Positions 32,421 to 44,875 are shown, numbered from the stretch's first letter. The stretch: DNA of 64,000 bases from Aralia elata (GCA_034770075.1 CM068386.1:46904896-46968895), one strand, 5' to 3'. The notes: a model not told the origin generated them from the letters alone. Translations and numbers: made by a program.

Positions 32421-34996
32421 TCAAGGTTCTACTTGGGTATTGGATACCGGCTGTAGTTCTCACGTATGCAATCCAATGCAGAGACTAAGCAGAAGTAGAA
32501 AGTTAAACTAAGAGTAAGTAATCTTATGTGTGGGAATGGAGCAAAGGTTGCCGCATGAACCATAGGAACTTATAGTTTAGCATTGCCTACGGGCAAGTCT
32601 ATTAAGTTAATAAGTTGTTATTATGTTCCTGTTCTCATTAGAAACATTATTTCTTTCTGTTGTTGGACAAGGAAGGTTCTGGTATTATATTTAAGAACAA
32701 TTGTTGTTCTATTTATAATGATAATGTTTTGTTTGAAATTGGAAGATTACTTGATAGACTTTGTATACTTGACTTACATAAAAAAAATAATTTTGCAAAT
32801 TGAACAAACTAGTTGGTCATTCAAAGAGTTGAATGTGTGTATTTGATGAAATACAAGTCTGAATCATTTGAAATGTTTAAAGAATTCAGAAGTGAAACAA
32901 ATTGACAAAGTATTAAGATTCTTTGATCAGATCGAAGAAGGAATACTTGTGCAATAAGTTTCTAGATCATCTCAAAATGGTATTTTCTCATAATGGACAC
33001 TTCCTGATACGCAATAATTGATTGGTGTATCTAAAAAGGAGAAATTATACCTTGTTGGACATGGTGCAGTCCATAATGATTTTTACCGACATTCTAGTAT
33101 CCATCTAGGGTTATGCCCTAGAAACGGCTGCATATCTACATAATAAGGTAACCTCAAAATCCTGCCCCAAGACTCCATAAAAGTTATGGATAGGGAGGAT
33201 TCCTAATCTTAAGTATGTTAAGATAAGGGTTGTCCAGCTTATGTGAAAAGGTTTCAAAGATAAGTTTGGGACAAAATCTGACAAGTGCAGACTTGTGGGA
33301 TATCCTAAAGTAAGTTTAGGATATTATTACTATAATCCTACACGCTGCCTTCTTAGATAAAGGTGTTTATCATTGAAGGAGCTAGTGGGAGGGTAATAGA
33401 TCTTGAAGGAGTTCAAGAACCACAAAACATTTTAAGTTGAACCGAGGAACCTGTAGATAGACCTATTGTACCACAACCGAATCGTAAATCTGGAACAGTA
33501 CCGAAGATACCTGGGAGGTATGGATTCATCATAGAGAATGACGATGAGGTACGCATCATAGAGGATGATGATCCAGTTATATACAATGAGGCTATGAGTA
33601 GAAAACACTCAGAGAAATGGCAGATGGCCATGAAATCCGAAATGGACTCCATGTATGAGAACCAAGTATAGACTCTGGTTACTCCACAAAAGGGCATAGT
33701 GCCAAGAGTGTGAATATGGGTCTTTAAGAGAAAGACTGGGGCAAATGGCAAGGTGGAGACCTATAAGACCAGACCTGTTTAAAAGATTTCAAATAAAGTC
33801 AAGGAGTTGACTGTGATAAAACCTTATTACTGGGTAATGCTCAAGTCCATTTGGATTTTGCTTGTGATTGCAGCTTATTACGAAATCTGGCAAAAATGGA
33901 TGTGGAGACACCCTTCCTCAATGAAGACTTGAGGAGAATGTATGTATGATACAGCCAGAGGAATTTGTTTCAAAGGTTGAAGCAAATCGTGTTTTAAGCT
34001 ACAATGATCCATTTATGGATTGAAGCAAGCTTCTCAAAGATGGAACATTCATTTTGATGAGACAATCAAAAGAGTTTGATTTTATCAAAAACGGGAATGA
34101 ACCTAGTGTATACAAAAGGGTCAGTGGGAGCACTGTGACATTCTTGGTATTATATGTTGATATACTACCGACAAGGAATAACACACGAATGCTACAATCA
34201 ATAAAGATAAAATTGTCTAAACATTCCTCCATGACTGACTTGGGAGGAGCATCCTATAAATTGGGGATAGAAATCTATATAGATAGATTTAAAAGGATGT
34301 TCGGCTTGACCCAATGAACGTATATTCATTCGATGCTAAAGGCGTTTAGCATGGCAAACTCCAAGAAAGGTCTCATAATGATGAGCCGTGGAGTGTATCT
34401 CTCTAAAATTATCCCCAATTAAAAGAGAGATCGCATGAGTTACTATCATGTATGCAGTGAATATACAAGGCCTGATGTTGATCAGTCATATTCAGGAGAA
34501 GATCACTGTAAGACAGTGATAAACATCTTTAAGTACTTAACCGGTATTGAAGATGTAATACTAATTCATGGTAGGTCTGAATTAAAACTAGAGGGCTAAA
34601 CAGACTCAAGTTTTTCAGACTGACCAAGACGATAACAAATCCACTTTATGGTAAAACGTTACCTTGAAAGGTGGTGCAGTGAATTGGAAAAGTTCCAAAC
34701 AGCAAAGAGTTGTTGGTTTAGTGACGCAGACAAAGTATATAGCTGTAAATGAAGCTACAAGTTAATTGTTTGGATGAAAAGTTCATCAAGGAACTAGGAA
34801 TAGTTCCCAAGTCTCATCTTGGATTCAAACATGTGTTGCAGTAATTTCATTTGATTAGTGGAATCATTGAAAGAGGAGAAGTCACTATAGAGATAGTGGA
34901 CTCTCAAGAACAACATTGCATATCCATTTACTGAAGCTTTATCCAAACAGCAGGATGATCGTCACTTAGAGAAGAAGGGTATTAGATACCATGACG
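32421..34996 (+). pseudogene. Copia pol with internal deletions
   Basis: Protease is visible as WVLDTGCSSHVCN (DTG at about 32443). The GAG-pre-integrase region and the front of the integrase core, including its first catalytic Asp, are missing: the frame goes from a FKELNVC-like stretch at about 32840 to KYKSESFEMFKEF, then DIPVSIWGYALETAAYLHN and the post-core region. RT runs from KSGTVPKIPGRYGF (about 33485) past LYVDIL (34150-34167), where YVDD has lost one Asp. Near 34450-34510 about nine residues are missing after TRPDVD. RNase H is fragmentary. Many stops. The deletions are shared with copies B and C. Confidence 0.85.
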
Positions 34997-35010
34997 ATTG
35001 GCTTTAGTGC

Positions 35011-35021
35011 AAGTGGGAGAT
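35011..35021 (+). other. Copia polypurine tract
   Basis: AAGTGGGAGAT lies directly before the 3' LTR. It is identical to the one at 27876-27886 and recurs in reverse complement at 50259-50269 and 60263-60273. Confidence 0.8.
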
Positions 35022-36820
35022 TGAAAGTAGTATGCACACAAGCCAATCATATTTAATATGATATAGCATATACTTTATAATCTTATTCGGTTGTTAAAAG
35101 GCATTTTACATTATCTACATAGTGCTGTTATATTAAATGTGATAAACCCATAGTTTTGAGTAATACTTTTAGAATCATGACGGTGATCATGCTAATGAGA
35201 TCTAAATTCTAGATAGCTCACAAACTTAAATTGTTCCTAATCGATGGATTACTAAAAAGGGGATTAGTGAATCCAGATAAATTAGTACATACGTTGCTTG
35301 CTCTTATGAAGAGAATGATTGATCTCATAATCATTTGTGTGGAGACACTAAAGCAAGTATGTAGGTGTTTATTAGAGAATAAGTTCACTGAACATGGCTC
35401 GCTAAGGAATACCTAATGGAATTTTACTCGCCTGTCAATAGGAATTCCTCTAGTGATAGTAGTACAAGTGATCCTTGGACTTGAGATCATCATAGTATCT
35501 TGTGTATGATGAGTTATACTTTGACATGTCCCTTAAGACCTTTAGGGTATATCAAAGGGTATGATTGAGTATAATAAGTTGTACATGGAAATAGGTGAAT
35601 GATCAACAAAGAATCTACCACTTCTAGTAAAAGGAGAGAATGTCCTATGTGATTCGATAAATGACGACTCAGAAGTCTTTGGCCAAAGCAGAATGAAATT
35701 AGAAAAGAGTTTCTAATTTGCATTAATCAGAGTTGTGCATTTTAGAATCGAAATACATATAATTAAATAAAATAAGACTTGACAGTAATTCCATGTCTTA
35801 TATTTAATTGGGACATTGTATGTTAGAAGGATTGAATTGTACGGTAACTATGCACTGAAAGGTTCTTTTATGATTAATGTTGAAATCTATATTATCTGGA
35901 AAGTCGTTGATCGCTAAGGGGGCTTACCCTTATTGTAGAATAAATATTATTTATTTAAATAAATTAAATAGTTTAATTTATTTATTTAAATAAGATTAGA
36001 ATTGTTCTAATTGATTTATTCACAACCAGTTTAATATGGAGAACCTAAAGGGTCACACCGCAAAAGAAAAATATTTATTTAAGAAGTAAATGGCATAATT
36101 GTAATAATAAGTTAAGTGTATTTAATTTAGCCTATGGAGATAGAATAAATTAAATAGCTTAATATTTATTATTTAATATTTTAGAAATATTAAATATAAA
36201 TTAATAAGAGGAGTCTTATTATTATTATTACTATTACTATTATTTAATTCCTAACATGGATTGAGAATTAATTAATAGAAGTACTCTCACATGAATTCCT
36301 AATTGGATTAGGAGTTTAATTTAATTAAAAGAGTTTAATTAGAATAGAAACCGTAATCCTAAATAGTTTAGGGAAGAGTTTTCCTACATCTATAAATAAG
36401 AGAAGTCTTATCATAGATTAGGGTTACACACTCTTGCATAAGAATTGTAGAGAGTACTTACAATTTCTATAGAGATAGAAACTAGGGTTTTGCCAACACC
36501 CATCTTCTTGAACAAGTATTATTCCTTGGTGGATCACCTCTAGAGTCCAAACACTTGGGTGGCTAACGTTGATCAAAGGAAGGAATTTGATCGGTGGAAT
36601 TCAAGGAGAACGCGAAGGAATTGGAGGTGAACTTGTACCTGAGGAAGCTAGAATTCTACAAGGGTATAATTCTTATTCTCCATCTCTTTCGTTTAATTAA
36701 TAATTGTGCATAAAGAAAGATCATGGTGATGGTTTGTATAAAATTTTAAAATCTGATTTTATCGCGCTTCCGCTTTATTAATGTAATTTGATTGCATGTT
36801 CGCGTTATACAAACCTAACA
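35022..36820 (+). mobile_element. 3' LTR of the copia composite
   Basis: 1799 bp, TGAAAGTAGT...AAACCTAACA, followed by the target duplication TTTAC (36821-36825). Its TATA box is at about 36389-36400. It is the same length as the central LTR. Confidence 0.94.
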
Positions 36821-36825
36821 TTTAC

Positions 36826-37109
36826 GCCAGAGTGATTTAAGCAAATATGGGAAAGCATGGTTGTACTTCATCAATGCCAAGATATGGCCATCCACCCACG
36901 CAACACAGGTGATTCCGATGCGGGTATTAATCTTGTTCACCTTGGTGACAGGGCGAAGCATCAACGTTGGTAGACTGATTCGCAACTCCTTTACCCAAAA
37001 TGCTAAAGGGAAGTCTACAGGTGGATTGCCGCACACATCACTGATCTGTGACTTGTGCAAGTGGGCAAAAGTCAAGTGGAACGCCAATGAGATACTTCAG
37101 CAACTTTAA
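36826..37109 (+). pseudogene. Athila env-position ORF, part 2
   Basis: This continues the domain cut at 27549: SDLSKYGKAWLYFINAKIWP, STHATQVIPM, LVTGRSINVGRLI, and LICDLCKWAKVKW, ending with TAA at 37107-37109. The reading frame is continuous with part 1 if the composite and one TTTAC copy are ignored. The end of the protein may lie here, or the element may be cut shortly after, because from about 37110 the sequence no longer resembles it. Confidence 0.75.
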
Positions 37110-40100
37110 TCACATAACATTCACATGCCTAACTTATCTAGATAGAACAACAAATCTCACTAATTAACATATACTCTACATATATTATCATATATTTCAT
37201 AATAAGAAATTTACCGTTAACTGCAGGAACTAGCATGCAATATGAACATTAAATGAAGTTAGGAAACTTGCTTGTTTGCTTAGCTACAAGTAATCTAGCT
37301 TTAATTTAAATTGCGTTGAAACGACCTAACATTAATAAGTCGGTTCCTTAGTTAGTACAGTATAACTAGCATGAGTTTACTCTTACAAGAGGTTACACAC
37401 CACGTAGTCCTAACATATAGTCACGTAGGTGGAACCACTATTACTAAGTCCATATTCATAGATTCTCATCTTAGCTAGATGAGTTAACAAGTCTAGAATA
37501 CCTCGATTCTAAGCATCAACTCAATCTTGAACACCTAGCATACCAGTTAAATCATGCAATTTCAGTTTAAGACATACACACATACATACTGCAAGGCTCT
37601 GTTTACAATTTAAAAAAACAGGGCAAACTGGTGACCTGCGCGGCTGTGCTAGTTTCTGCCTTAGGAGTGGCGCGGCCGCACCACTCTCTGGATAGACCAA
37701 GAATGAATTTTATTTTGTAGGAACTCTAGCTTACTCTTAGTATACAGTTAACTGATATGACTCAAATACACATGCTCACAATGTTATTAACTTGAGTTTG
37801 AAACCTAGCATGCTCATTCTAAATCCAATCCAAAGTTATAAGGTTCTTAGTCGGAATTTCCATACGTTAAGCTAATCCATGTTCATTTTACAATGACACC
37901 TCTACTATGGTCACAATACCATATAACGAGGCTATACAAGACTTAATATGCATGCTCGTACGAAATCAACACATGTCCACATTAACACATGACTTATACT
38001 TGGATTCTTATTATCATAGACTTGCTAGTATACATCAAATTCATGTTTAGCTAAATGATGATCATGTCAATCATGTCTAGAGGCTCAATGAGTCCTAACA
38101 TTTATGCTCGTATGGTCAGAACACAACTTCCCACAATATTTGACGATACTCGCCTTTAAACTCTATATTTTCCTTTGAAAATCATACAAAGACAACTCAT
38201 GCCACGTGGCTCATGCAAGACAACTTGGAAATCATAATCCACATGCATTTGACCACATCTCTAAGCCATGTACACATGCTCACATGGTCAGATATAAAAG
38301 ACATAGATTTTGTAAAGCTATTTCAAGGTTCAAGCTTTCTTTTGGAAAAATACATACCTAGAGCAATACATATACAACTCATAATATTTAAAGGGATTCT
38401 ATATACATGGCAACCTAGGTTTATGCATGAAGGAATCAAGCTAATATGCTCAAAGCATCAAAACAACAGTAGCTAAAACTGGCAGCCTGCGCGCGCCACT
38501 CCTGTATTGGTTCAAGTTTGACTCTGCTTCTGACCTTTCTAAACTCAATTCACACCAACCAAAGGGTTCATAACAGCCATATACAACCCAGATAACATCA
38601 TGGTAACAACCAAGAAATTAAGAACACAGTGTACCTTCTTGATGCTAGATTGATGCTCCTTAAATGCTTAATTGCAGAATACTAACACCTCTCAACAATA
38701 CTCACACTCTATATATATGATTTTAACAAGAGCTTAGCAACTGGAATTGTGAAGAATTGGTTCTAATTTATAGAAAATTCATTACACAGACAATGCTTTG
38801 GTCCAATTTGGTTAACCAACGTGAAGAAGAAGAAGATGTTGGACAATTGAACTAATCAATTCACCCCACTCCCTCAGTCATCATCTCACCAACTGATACA
38901 AGCAATAGCAATAGGCTAGGCGCGGCTGAGGAAAAGAAGATGGGACTCCACTGTTTACTAGCTTTGATTTGAATTTCCTTTCTCTCTCTCTTTTATACCA
39001 GACACGGCTGATGAAGGGAATTTGTCCCATAATTTGTGTCCCAACTTATTGCTACTTAGTTAATTAAATAAACCATACAATATAACCCAATTACTCTAGT
39101 ATACATTTATTATCCAATTTGTGATCAAATTGAATTAATACATTAAATAATTAATCTAGTCCGTTACTATTAAATTACTAAATGGACTATTAAATATTAA
39201 TATTAATATTAATATTAATATTAATATTGCTCACATTAATTATATAAATTAATCTATGCAAATTAAATTCTTCCACTATATTCAAATAATTTGAATATTT
39301 AATTACTAGACAACTTTATCAATTCTTTTGATATTAAACCTTAGGGCTAGTCCACTAATTTAACTAACCCATTAGTGACACCCTTTGAAAAATCTTGGCA
39401 ACTACGCGAAGTCAGATATTCATATAACCAATTAATCACACAAATTTTAAATAAACATACAAAGCTAACTCATTAAACATTAAAATTTATATTTAATTAA
39501 TAATGGAGTTTAAAAATTCACGATCATTACAGAAATCTTACAGAGAATTTAGCAAATTCAATGGAGAAGGGGAGCTTCTAATTTATAAAAACATTATTAC
39601 CCAATTCATCCTTTGCACAATGAATTAAACCAAGAGGAAGAAAAAGAGACCATTGGGTATGAGAGAGTTGATGGAATGTCACTATTACAACCACTCCCCT
39701 CCCTCATCATCTTCATAGCCATCATCTCCCTCCTTGCTAGCCTTTTTGAAAACTTAACAACATAGAAGTAGGATAGGCAAATTTTTGGGTTTTGCTCTAG
39801 AGATCAAACCATTGGAAGAAGGAAGAAACCATTGGGTATTGAAGAGTTGGTCACCAACTCCCTCTTCCTCCATTCCTATCTTCATCATTACCTCTAACTA
39901 GCCATTAATGAGTTTGAGAAATATAGGGGTAGGCCACTGACCTATACACGGCTGATAATTATTTGGGACAATGAATTTGGGACAAGCTCTATTTCTTCCT
40001 TACTCATTAGTAAAATGGTCCCCATTCTACTAAAGTTAATTCCTTTTGGGCTTATTAAATCAATTATAATGACTTATCATTACTACATTAAAATAAGTTA

Positions 40101-40665
40101 TGGGCACATATACACACACCTACATATATATACATCCACACGTAAACAATATACTCATACTTTAAATATACACCAATACGTATAATTATACATTTCAGGG
40201 ATAATAGGTTAGTTCAAATAATATTTTAATTGAGCTAAATATAATTCAGTCGGGTACTCCCAAGCCATTATCACACCTATTATTTTAATCACACATAAGT
40301 ACCACAATGATTAATTAATATCAATCATTTATTCCCTTTCCATTAATTCAATTTAGATTGAATTATTGCGTTTCGAGACACTCATACATATATACATATA
40401 TATATACACATATAAATTCACATTATTGATTATAAAATCATGGTTACTAAGTTATTTAGTAAAATAACTTAGCTTTATAAATTTAATCCTCTTGGCCAAT
40501 CACAAAATTGTACATATCAATGTATAAAATATGTATTCCATCATAAAAAAAACATATAATGTTTCTACTACATTTTCACTTTATATATGAAAATAAAGGT
40601 GTTAATCATAATACAAGAATTTACTCATTTTCTCAAGATATTATATACATTATAATATCTATGTC
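37110..40665 (-). mobile_element. Large LTR of a second minus-strand gypsy element, left part
   Basis: Non-coding. It continues at 46687 on the other side of a complete inserted element (target duplication ATGTC) and ends, on the plus strand, at 47484. In minus orientation the LTR starts TGTAAGAACCCGG. The exact left end is not clear; it lies between about 37110 and 37250. A (TATTAA)n run is at about 39193-39228. Two segments near 38750-39060 and 39580-40000 look like a diverged duplication (shared TTCTAATTTATA, ACGGCTGATRA and TTTGGGAC-type words). No genes seen. Confidence 0.55.
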
Positions 40666-41845
40666 TGATAGATTCCACGGCACGCTTGCGTGAGATGGTC
40701 ATCGCCTGGATCGCTTCCAGTAAGTTATAAACATGGAACTCGTTCGAATCCTTAATCCCTCACCTGAATATAGACGATAAACCTTGGAATAGTCGATCAA
40801 GTAATTTGAATGTATGAAGGATGAAACACCAACAACACTTTGACCCTCGTTTAATTCAAACGATAATCTCCGTATGATTGAATGATGCGGTAGAATAACG
40901 CCACACACAACTGTGATTTGTTGTATGATAAGTTGATAATTTAATCTCAAGAAAACTAAGAAATTAATCTAGGAATTCTTAAAGAACCAAAAGATGAGAA
41001 ACCTCACAAAATAATTGTATTGAATAAAATCTGATTTGTATATGTCTTAATTACACAACCCATGTATTCTATTTATACTAATAGAATAAACCCTAAAAAA
41101 ACCCTAAATCCTAAAAGGAATAGAAATCCAATTGGAAATCAAATTCTACCTAACTAATTAATATGGAAATCAAATCATATCTAATAAATATCCTAATTAC
41201 ATTATAAATCTAAAAGATATGAAAAATCTCTATAATCATGGAATTAAATCTTGGAAAATCTGGAAAAACGCGTTACCTCGAAAAATGCGTTACCTCGAAA
41301 AACGCGCTGAACTTTCTGACGCCCTGGCGCGGGGCGGGCTGAAATTGGCCTGGCACGGCGCGGGCCGCGCTACACTTGCAGAACCCTCAAACCTCCTTGG
41401 CACGGGGCGCGTTGCCTCTAGTACAAAATTAGCGCGGGGCGCGCTGCTCTGGCAGATTTGACCATTTTGCCCTTTTACGTCCCAAACGTGATTCTTTGCT
41501 CCTCTTTCGTTCCCTTCATTGAACTTGAATCTTTGGAAGAACATAATGAATGAACTTAGAATCATATCCACTGATGAATGCTTTGACACGAAACTTGAAT
41601 CTCTTCCTTTCATTTCGCTCAATACATGATGAATCGACTTGCGTTGACTTGGTCTCACTAAATATATTGTATCTAGTAATCCCAAATCATAGAATTTACC
41701 CTCTACTCGCGATTCACTTGAATTTAGCCTCAAATTAAGTATTCTGGAGTAGTTTTCAGCCCAATCGTTCACGATCATTTGTTCTACACCCGGAACATGA
41801 GTTGACTCTTGATTGCTTGATGCAAGCCTGGTCAGGATCTCATCA
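40666..41845 (-). mobile_element. 3' LTR of the 6.0 kb element
   Basis: 1180 bp, plus-strand ends TGATAGATTCC...ATCTCATCA. It is 48 bp longer than its partner, mainly because of extra copies of short GC-rich words: an additional GCGCGGGGCGCG-type unit at about 41400-41450 and an extra GCGTTACCTCGAAAAA unit at about 41270-41290. The end of the long minus-strand frame reads through this LTR. Confidence 0.92.
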
Positions 41846-44800
41846 TTCCCCTTCTCTTGAAAAGGATTTGTCCTCAAATCTGACATCCCCTCCTCTTGAA
41901 AAGGATTTGCCCATAATTCAGATCCTACATAAAAACAGATTAAGTTAGTAGTATCAAATAATCTATAATCACAAGTCTTACCTAGCATATGAAATATATA
42001 AACAATATCAACAATGCAAGTAAGAATATGAAGATAATCAAAAACTCCAACTCCTGCAAAGAACACAACAACATCTGGCAACTCCCCCGAAATGACATGA
42101 ACATCTTGTAAACATCTCTTTCCACGCAGTGATCGAATCGGCATAACCCCCTGCAAGCTCCTCGTAACACAACTTGGAAACTCAAACTTTCGAACTCCTT
42201 TACACACGATTTTGTCCACATCAATACGATGCTCTCCCACACATATTCCAGATACTTCCAAAGTATTAACTACACCAAAACAAACTAAATAAACAACTAA
42301 CATGCAATCAAAATTTCTACCTAAGAAATCAAATGCATATATAGTAAAACAAAAGCAAATAAAACTATGAAAAGTCCTATATACTCCTGGATCAAATATC
42401 AGCATGTAGAACTCTTCATGTAGCATAATCTCCCAACCACGAATTCCCAGATCAAAAATCAACGTGATGATCTCGTGCATTCGCAAATACATCCATTGAC
42501 GAATTCCAGGATCAAAAGTGAACCTTATGATCTCGATCATTTGTACTAACTTCCATTCCAATGCACCCGGGTCAAATACCAAAATTTGAAACTCGACACA
42601 TTGCATTAGCAATCGCTCTTGAATTCCTGGATTAAACACAAAATAAAATAAATCAACAAGTTCCTTTTGCTTAATCACAAAGAAATCAAATAACTCAAAA
42701 TCACATGCATAGTTTACTAAATCAAAAGGCAAAATACTTCCCTTTAGACTTCGCATGCATTGTTCGAATTGATTTGTAAATCGAATTAAACCTTTCTCCT
42801 CAATGAGTATGAACCCATCACAAATCTGCAAAACAAATTCAACCTTTCCCTTCCCATTGACATTAACCAATGCAAAATCAAATAACGACATCAATGGAAT
42901 TGAAAGATCAAAACCAACACCACCAGATAAAAACTCACTAGCATACTTATGATACTCACAATCAAACTCAACATATGCCAAAGAATTTTTCCAAGTGTCA
43001 ACAAAAGTCGAAGTATCATCAACACAGATATTGGCAAATTTCCCCATGAAAGAATGCAAAATATGATTTAACATGAAAACATTTAATGCATTAGCTAATC
43101 CCAACGATTTAACTAAACATGTATGTAAACCATATCTTAATCCAATCTGATGATAATCACTTTTCAATTCAATACCAAATGATAGTAATTCTTTCCCATT
43201 CAAGACAACATTCTCAAAATCATGCAATGATAACAACTCTAATGGAAAGACATTACCAAATGATAGCAAATCATGCAATGAAGATTTCTCTGCTGAAGAA
43301 ACATGATCACTACCATTATCAATTAACGACATGACATGTAAAGATTGACTAACTTCAAAACCTAATGCAACTGGTGAATGAAAAACCCTAGAATGAGTTT
43401 CATGTAAGTACAAATGTTGAAAACGAGAATACCCACAATAATCACTAGAAGAAATTCTACGAAGATATGTACTTTGACAATGAGAATTTACCAAATGATA
43501 GTAAGAATATTGACAACGAGAATATAACGCATGCTCATAAACTAGCTCAACAAATATCAAATATCCTCCATAGTTTATGATAAAGATAATTCTACCATCA
43601 AAATAGCCAAACACAAATTTATCCATGGAAGCATGCAAAACATGTTTTAAATAACTCATGAAAATAATAGATGCATTAGTTAATCTAACAGAGATAACTA
43701 TCCACCTATACAATCCACATGTTAACACAATTTTCCATTTATCACAATAACTCATGCTAATTTGATTAGGTATAAACATCACATGGTCATCATCCAATGT
43801 AGATAAAACATAAGCACTATGCAATTTATCAAACATATTATCTAAGTAAAGAAAATAACAACGATACTTGTTTACTAATTCGAAATCAACGAACAAGCTC
43901 GGCATTCTATCTTCCCTAGGTACTATGATCTCCTGAATAGTGCATGCACTAATGACTTCATCCATGATACCCGCTTTGATGAAGTTGGACTCCATTAACT
44001 CTCCAACCTGTCTTGGTAACTCCGTTGTCTCCTCGGGAATACTACAAGCTGGCTGATATGGAATGATAGCTTGGGGTATATCCTCAACAACCTGTATAAG
44101 AGAAACAACAGAACTAGACAAAGAAGAGTTAATCTTGTTAGTATTCAAAAGCGTCGTCTTGTACGAATGTACAGTCATTGGCTTTTCAAAATACAACTCA
44201 CTTTCCAACTCACTCTTCTCTCTTTTTTCACTCTTACTCTCCACTGTTTCTTTCTCTCGTTTGTTTTCAATTTCTCCATTCTTTTCATTCTCATCTCTCT
44301 TTTCATTTTCTTTTTCACACTTTTCTTTTGCACACTCAATCTTTTTTTCAATTTCTTTTTCACTTTCTTTTTGTCGTTCAATTTCTTGCTCTTGGTCATG
44401 GACTTCATTTAGCACACTAGAAGCCAACAATTCTCCTTGGACTGCATGTTCTCTTACATCTTCTTCTTCCTGCGGCTGATCTGGCTCTTTTTGTGCCTTA
44501 AAGATGTTTTGACGTCGCTTCAAATGCTCGTCCCTTATCTCATTGTATGTTCTCATGATGTCCTCAATTGATGCCGGTTCAATATACACTTTAGGAGTTT
44601 CTCTTCGCTGTCTCCACTGCAAATCTTTATGTCTACGAACCTTCTTTTCATTATCACAAGTTGAACGCCTTGAAAGTTGCTCTACATGTTTCGGAGATGC
44701 ATGTTCATTCCTCCTGCTAGGCTGTCCTGGAGCATACCGCTTTCTCATCACGGTTTTTAACTCTTCCCACGTCTCGATCGGATGCTCTCCATACCTTTTC

Positions 44801-44875
44801 CTGCTACACACAAATTTAGCCCACCATGTAGTTGCATAATTAGAAAAATCTTGAACTGCAAGTTTGAACTTCTTG
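41290..44875 (-). CDS. Long open frame with a Gag remnant and two degenerate RT-like blocks
   Basis: The frame is open for 1195 codons after a TAG at 44876-44878. Residue numbers here count from a GTG codon at 44811. In order: a Gag remnant (WWAKF just before, then ETWEELKTVMRKRY, residues 13-26), a Lys/Glu-rich coiled-coil-like stretch (140-205), RT-like block 1 (about 262-411), RT-like block 2 (about 541-605), five 20-residue repeats with FDPG (726-810), a Cys/hydrophobic region, and a tail inside the 3' LTR (from about 990). Block 1 has LSTLDDD at motif A, GLYRWIV and RLTNASIIFM near motif B, and YFDG where YFDD is expected. Block 2 has GIELKSDYHQI (motif-A Asp is Glu), GLANALNVFM and a VDD. 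Neither can be catalytic. A frame this long, in a window where other element genes are full of stops, suggests either recent spread or a retained role, for instance RNA binding for packaging in trans. Function unknown. Confidence 0.65.
41846..41865 (-). other. Polypurine tract of the 6.0 kb element
   Basis: On the minus strand CAAGAGAAGGGGAA precedes the 3' LTR start (TGATGAG). A near-duplicate, CAAGAGGAGGGGATG, lies about 40 bases upstream (41883-41903), so the tract occurs twice and is translated in the long frame as NPFQEEG and NPFQEKG. Confidence 0.8.
42385..42640 (-). repeat. 60-bp in-frame tandem repeat (five copies, FDPG motif)
   Basis: CCTGGATCAAA-type words recur at a 60-bp period (about 42387, 42447, 42507, 42567, 42627). 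Translated on the minus strand they give five 20-residue units starting FNPG, FDPG, FDPG, FDLG and FDPG. DNA divergence between units is substantial, while the period and the FDPG core are kept. Confidence 0.85.

Larger units (their letters stand above)
27550..36820 (+). mobile_element. Three-LTR Ty1/copia composite, target duplication TTTAC
   Basis: The order is: truncated LTR (27550-27672), 214 bp of pol 3' end (27673-27886), full LTR (27887-29685), internal region, full LTR (35022-36820). TTTAC is present at 27545-27549 and 36821-36825, so the whole composite behaves as one insertion. The two full LTRs are each 1799 bp and differ at roughly two dozen positions by eye, so the insertion is fairly young. 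The structure fits LTR-LTR recombination between sister copies, or insertion of a tandem cDNA, with later deletion in the left unit. Confidence 0.9.

Noticed and set aside
37600..38530. GC-richer patches with CGCGGC words as possible gene promoter or CpG island
   Set aside because: They are short patches inside a non-coding LTR with no neighbouring ORF.
44063..44479. Plus-strand Ser/Phe-rich open frames
   Set aside because: They are antisense to the Lys/Glu-rich coiled-coil part of the long minus-strand frame.
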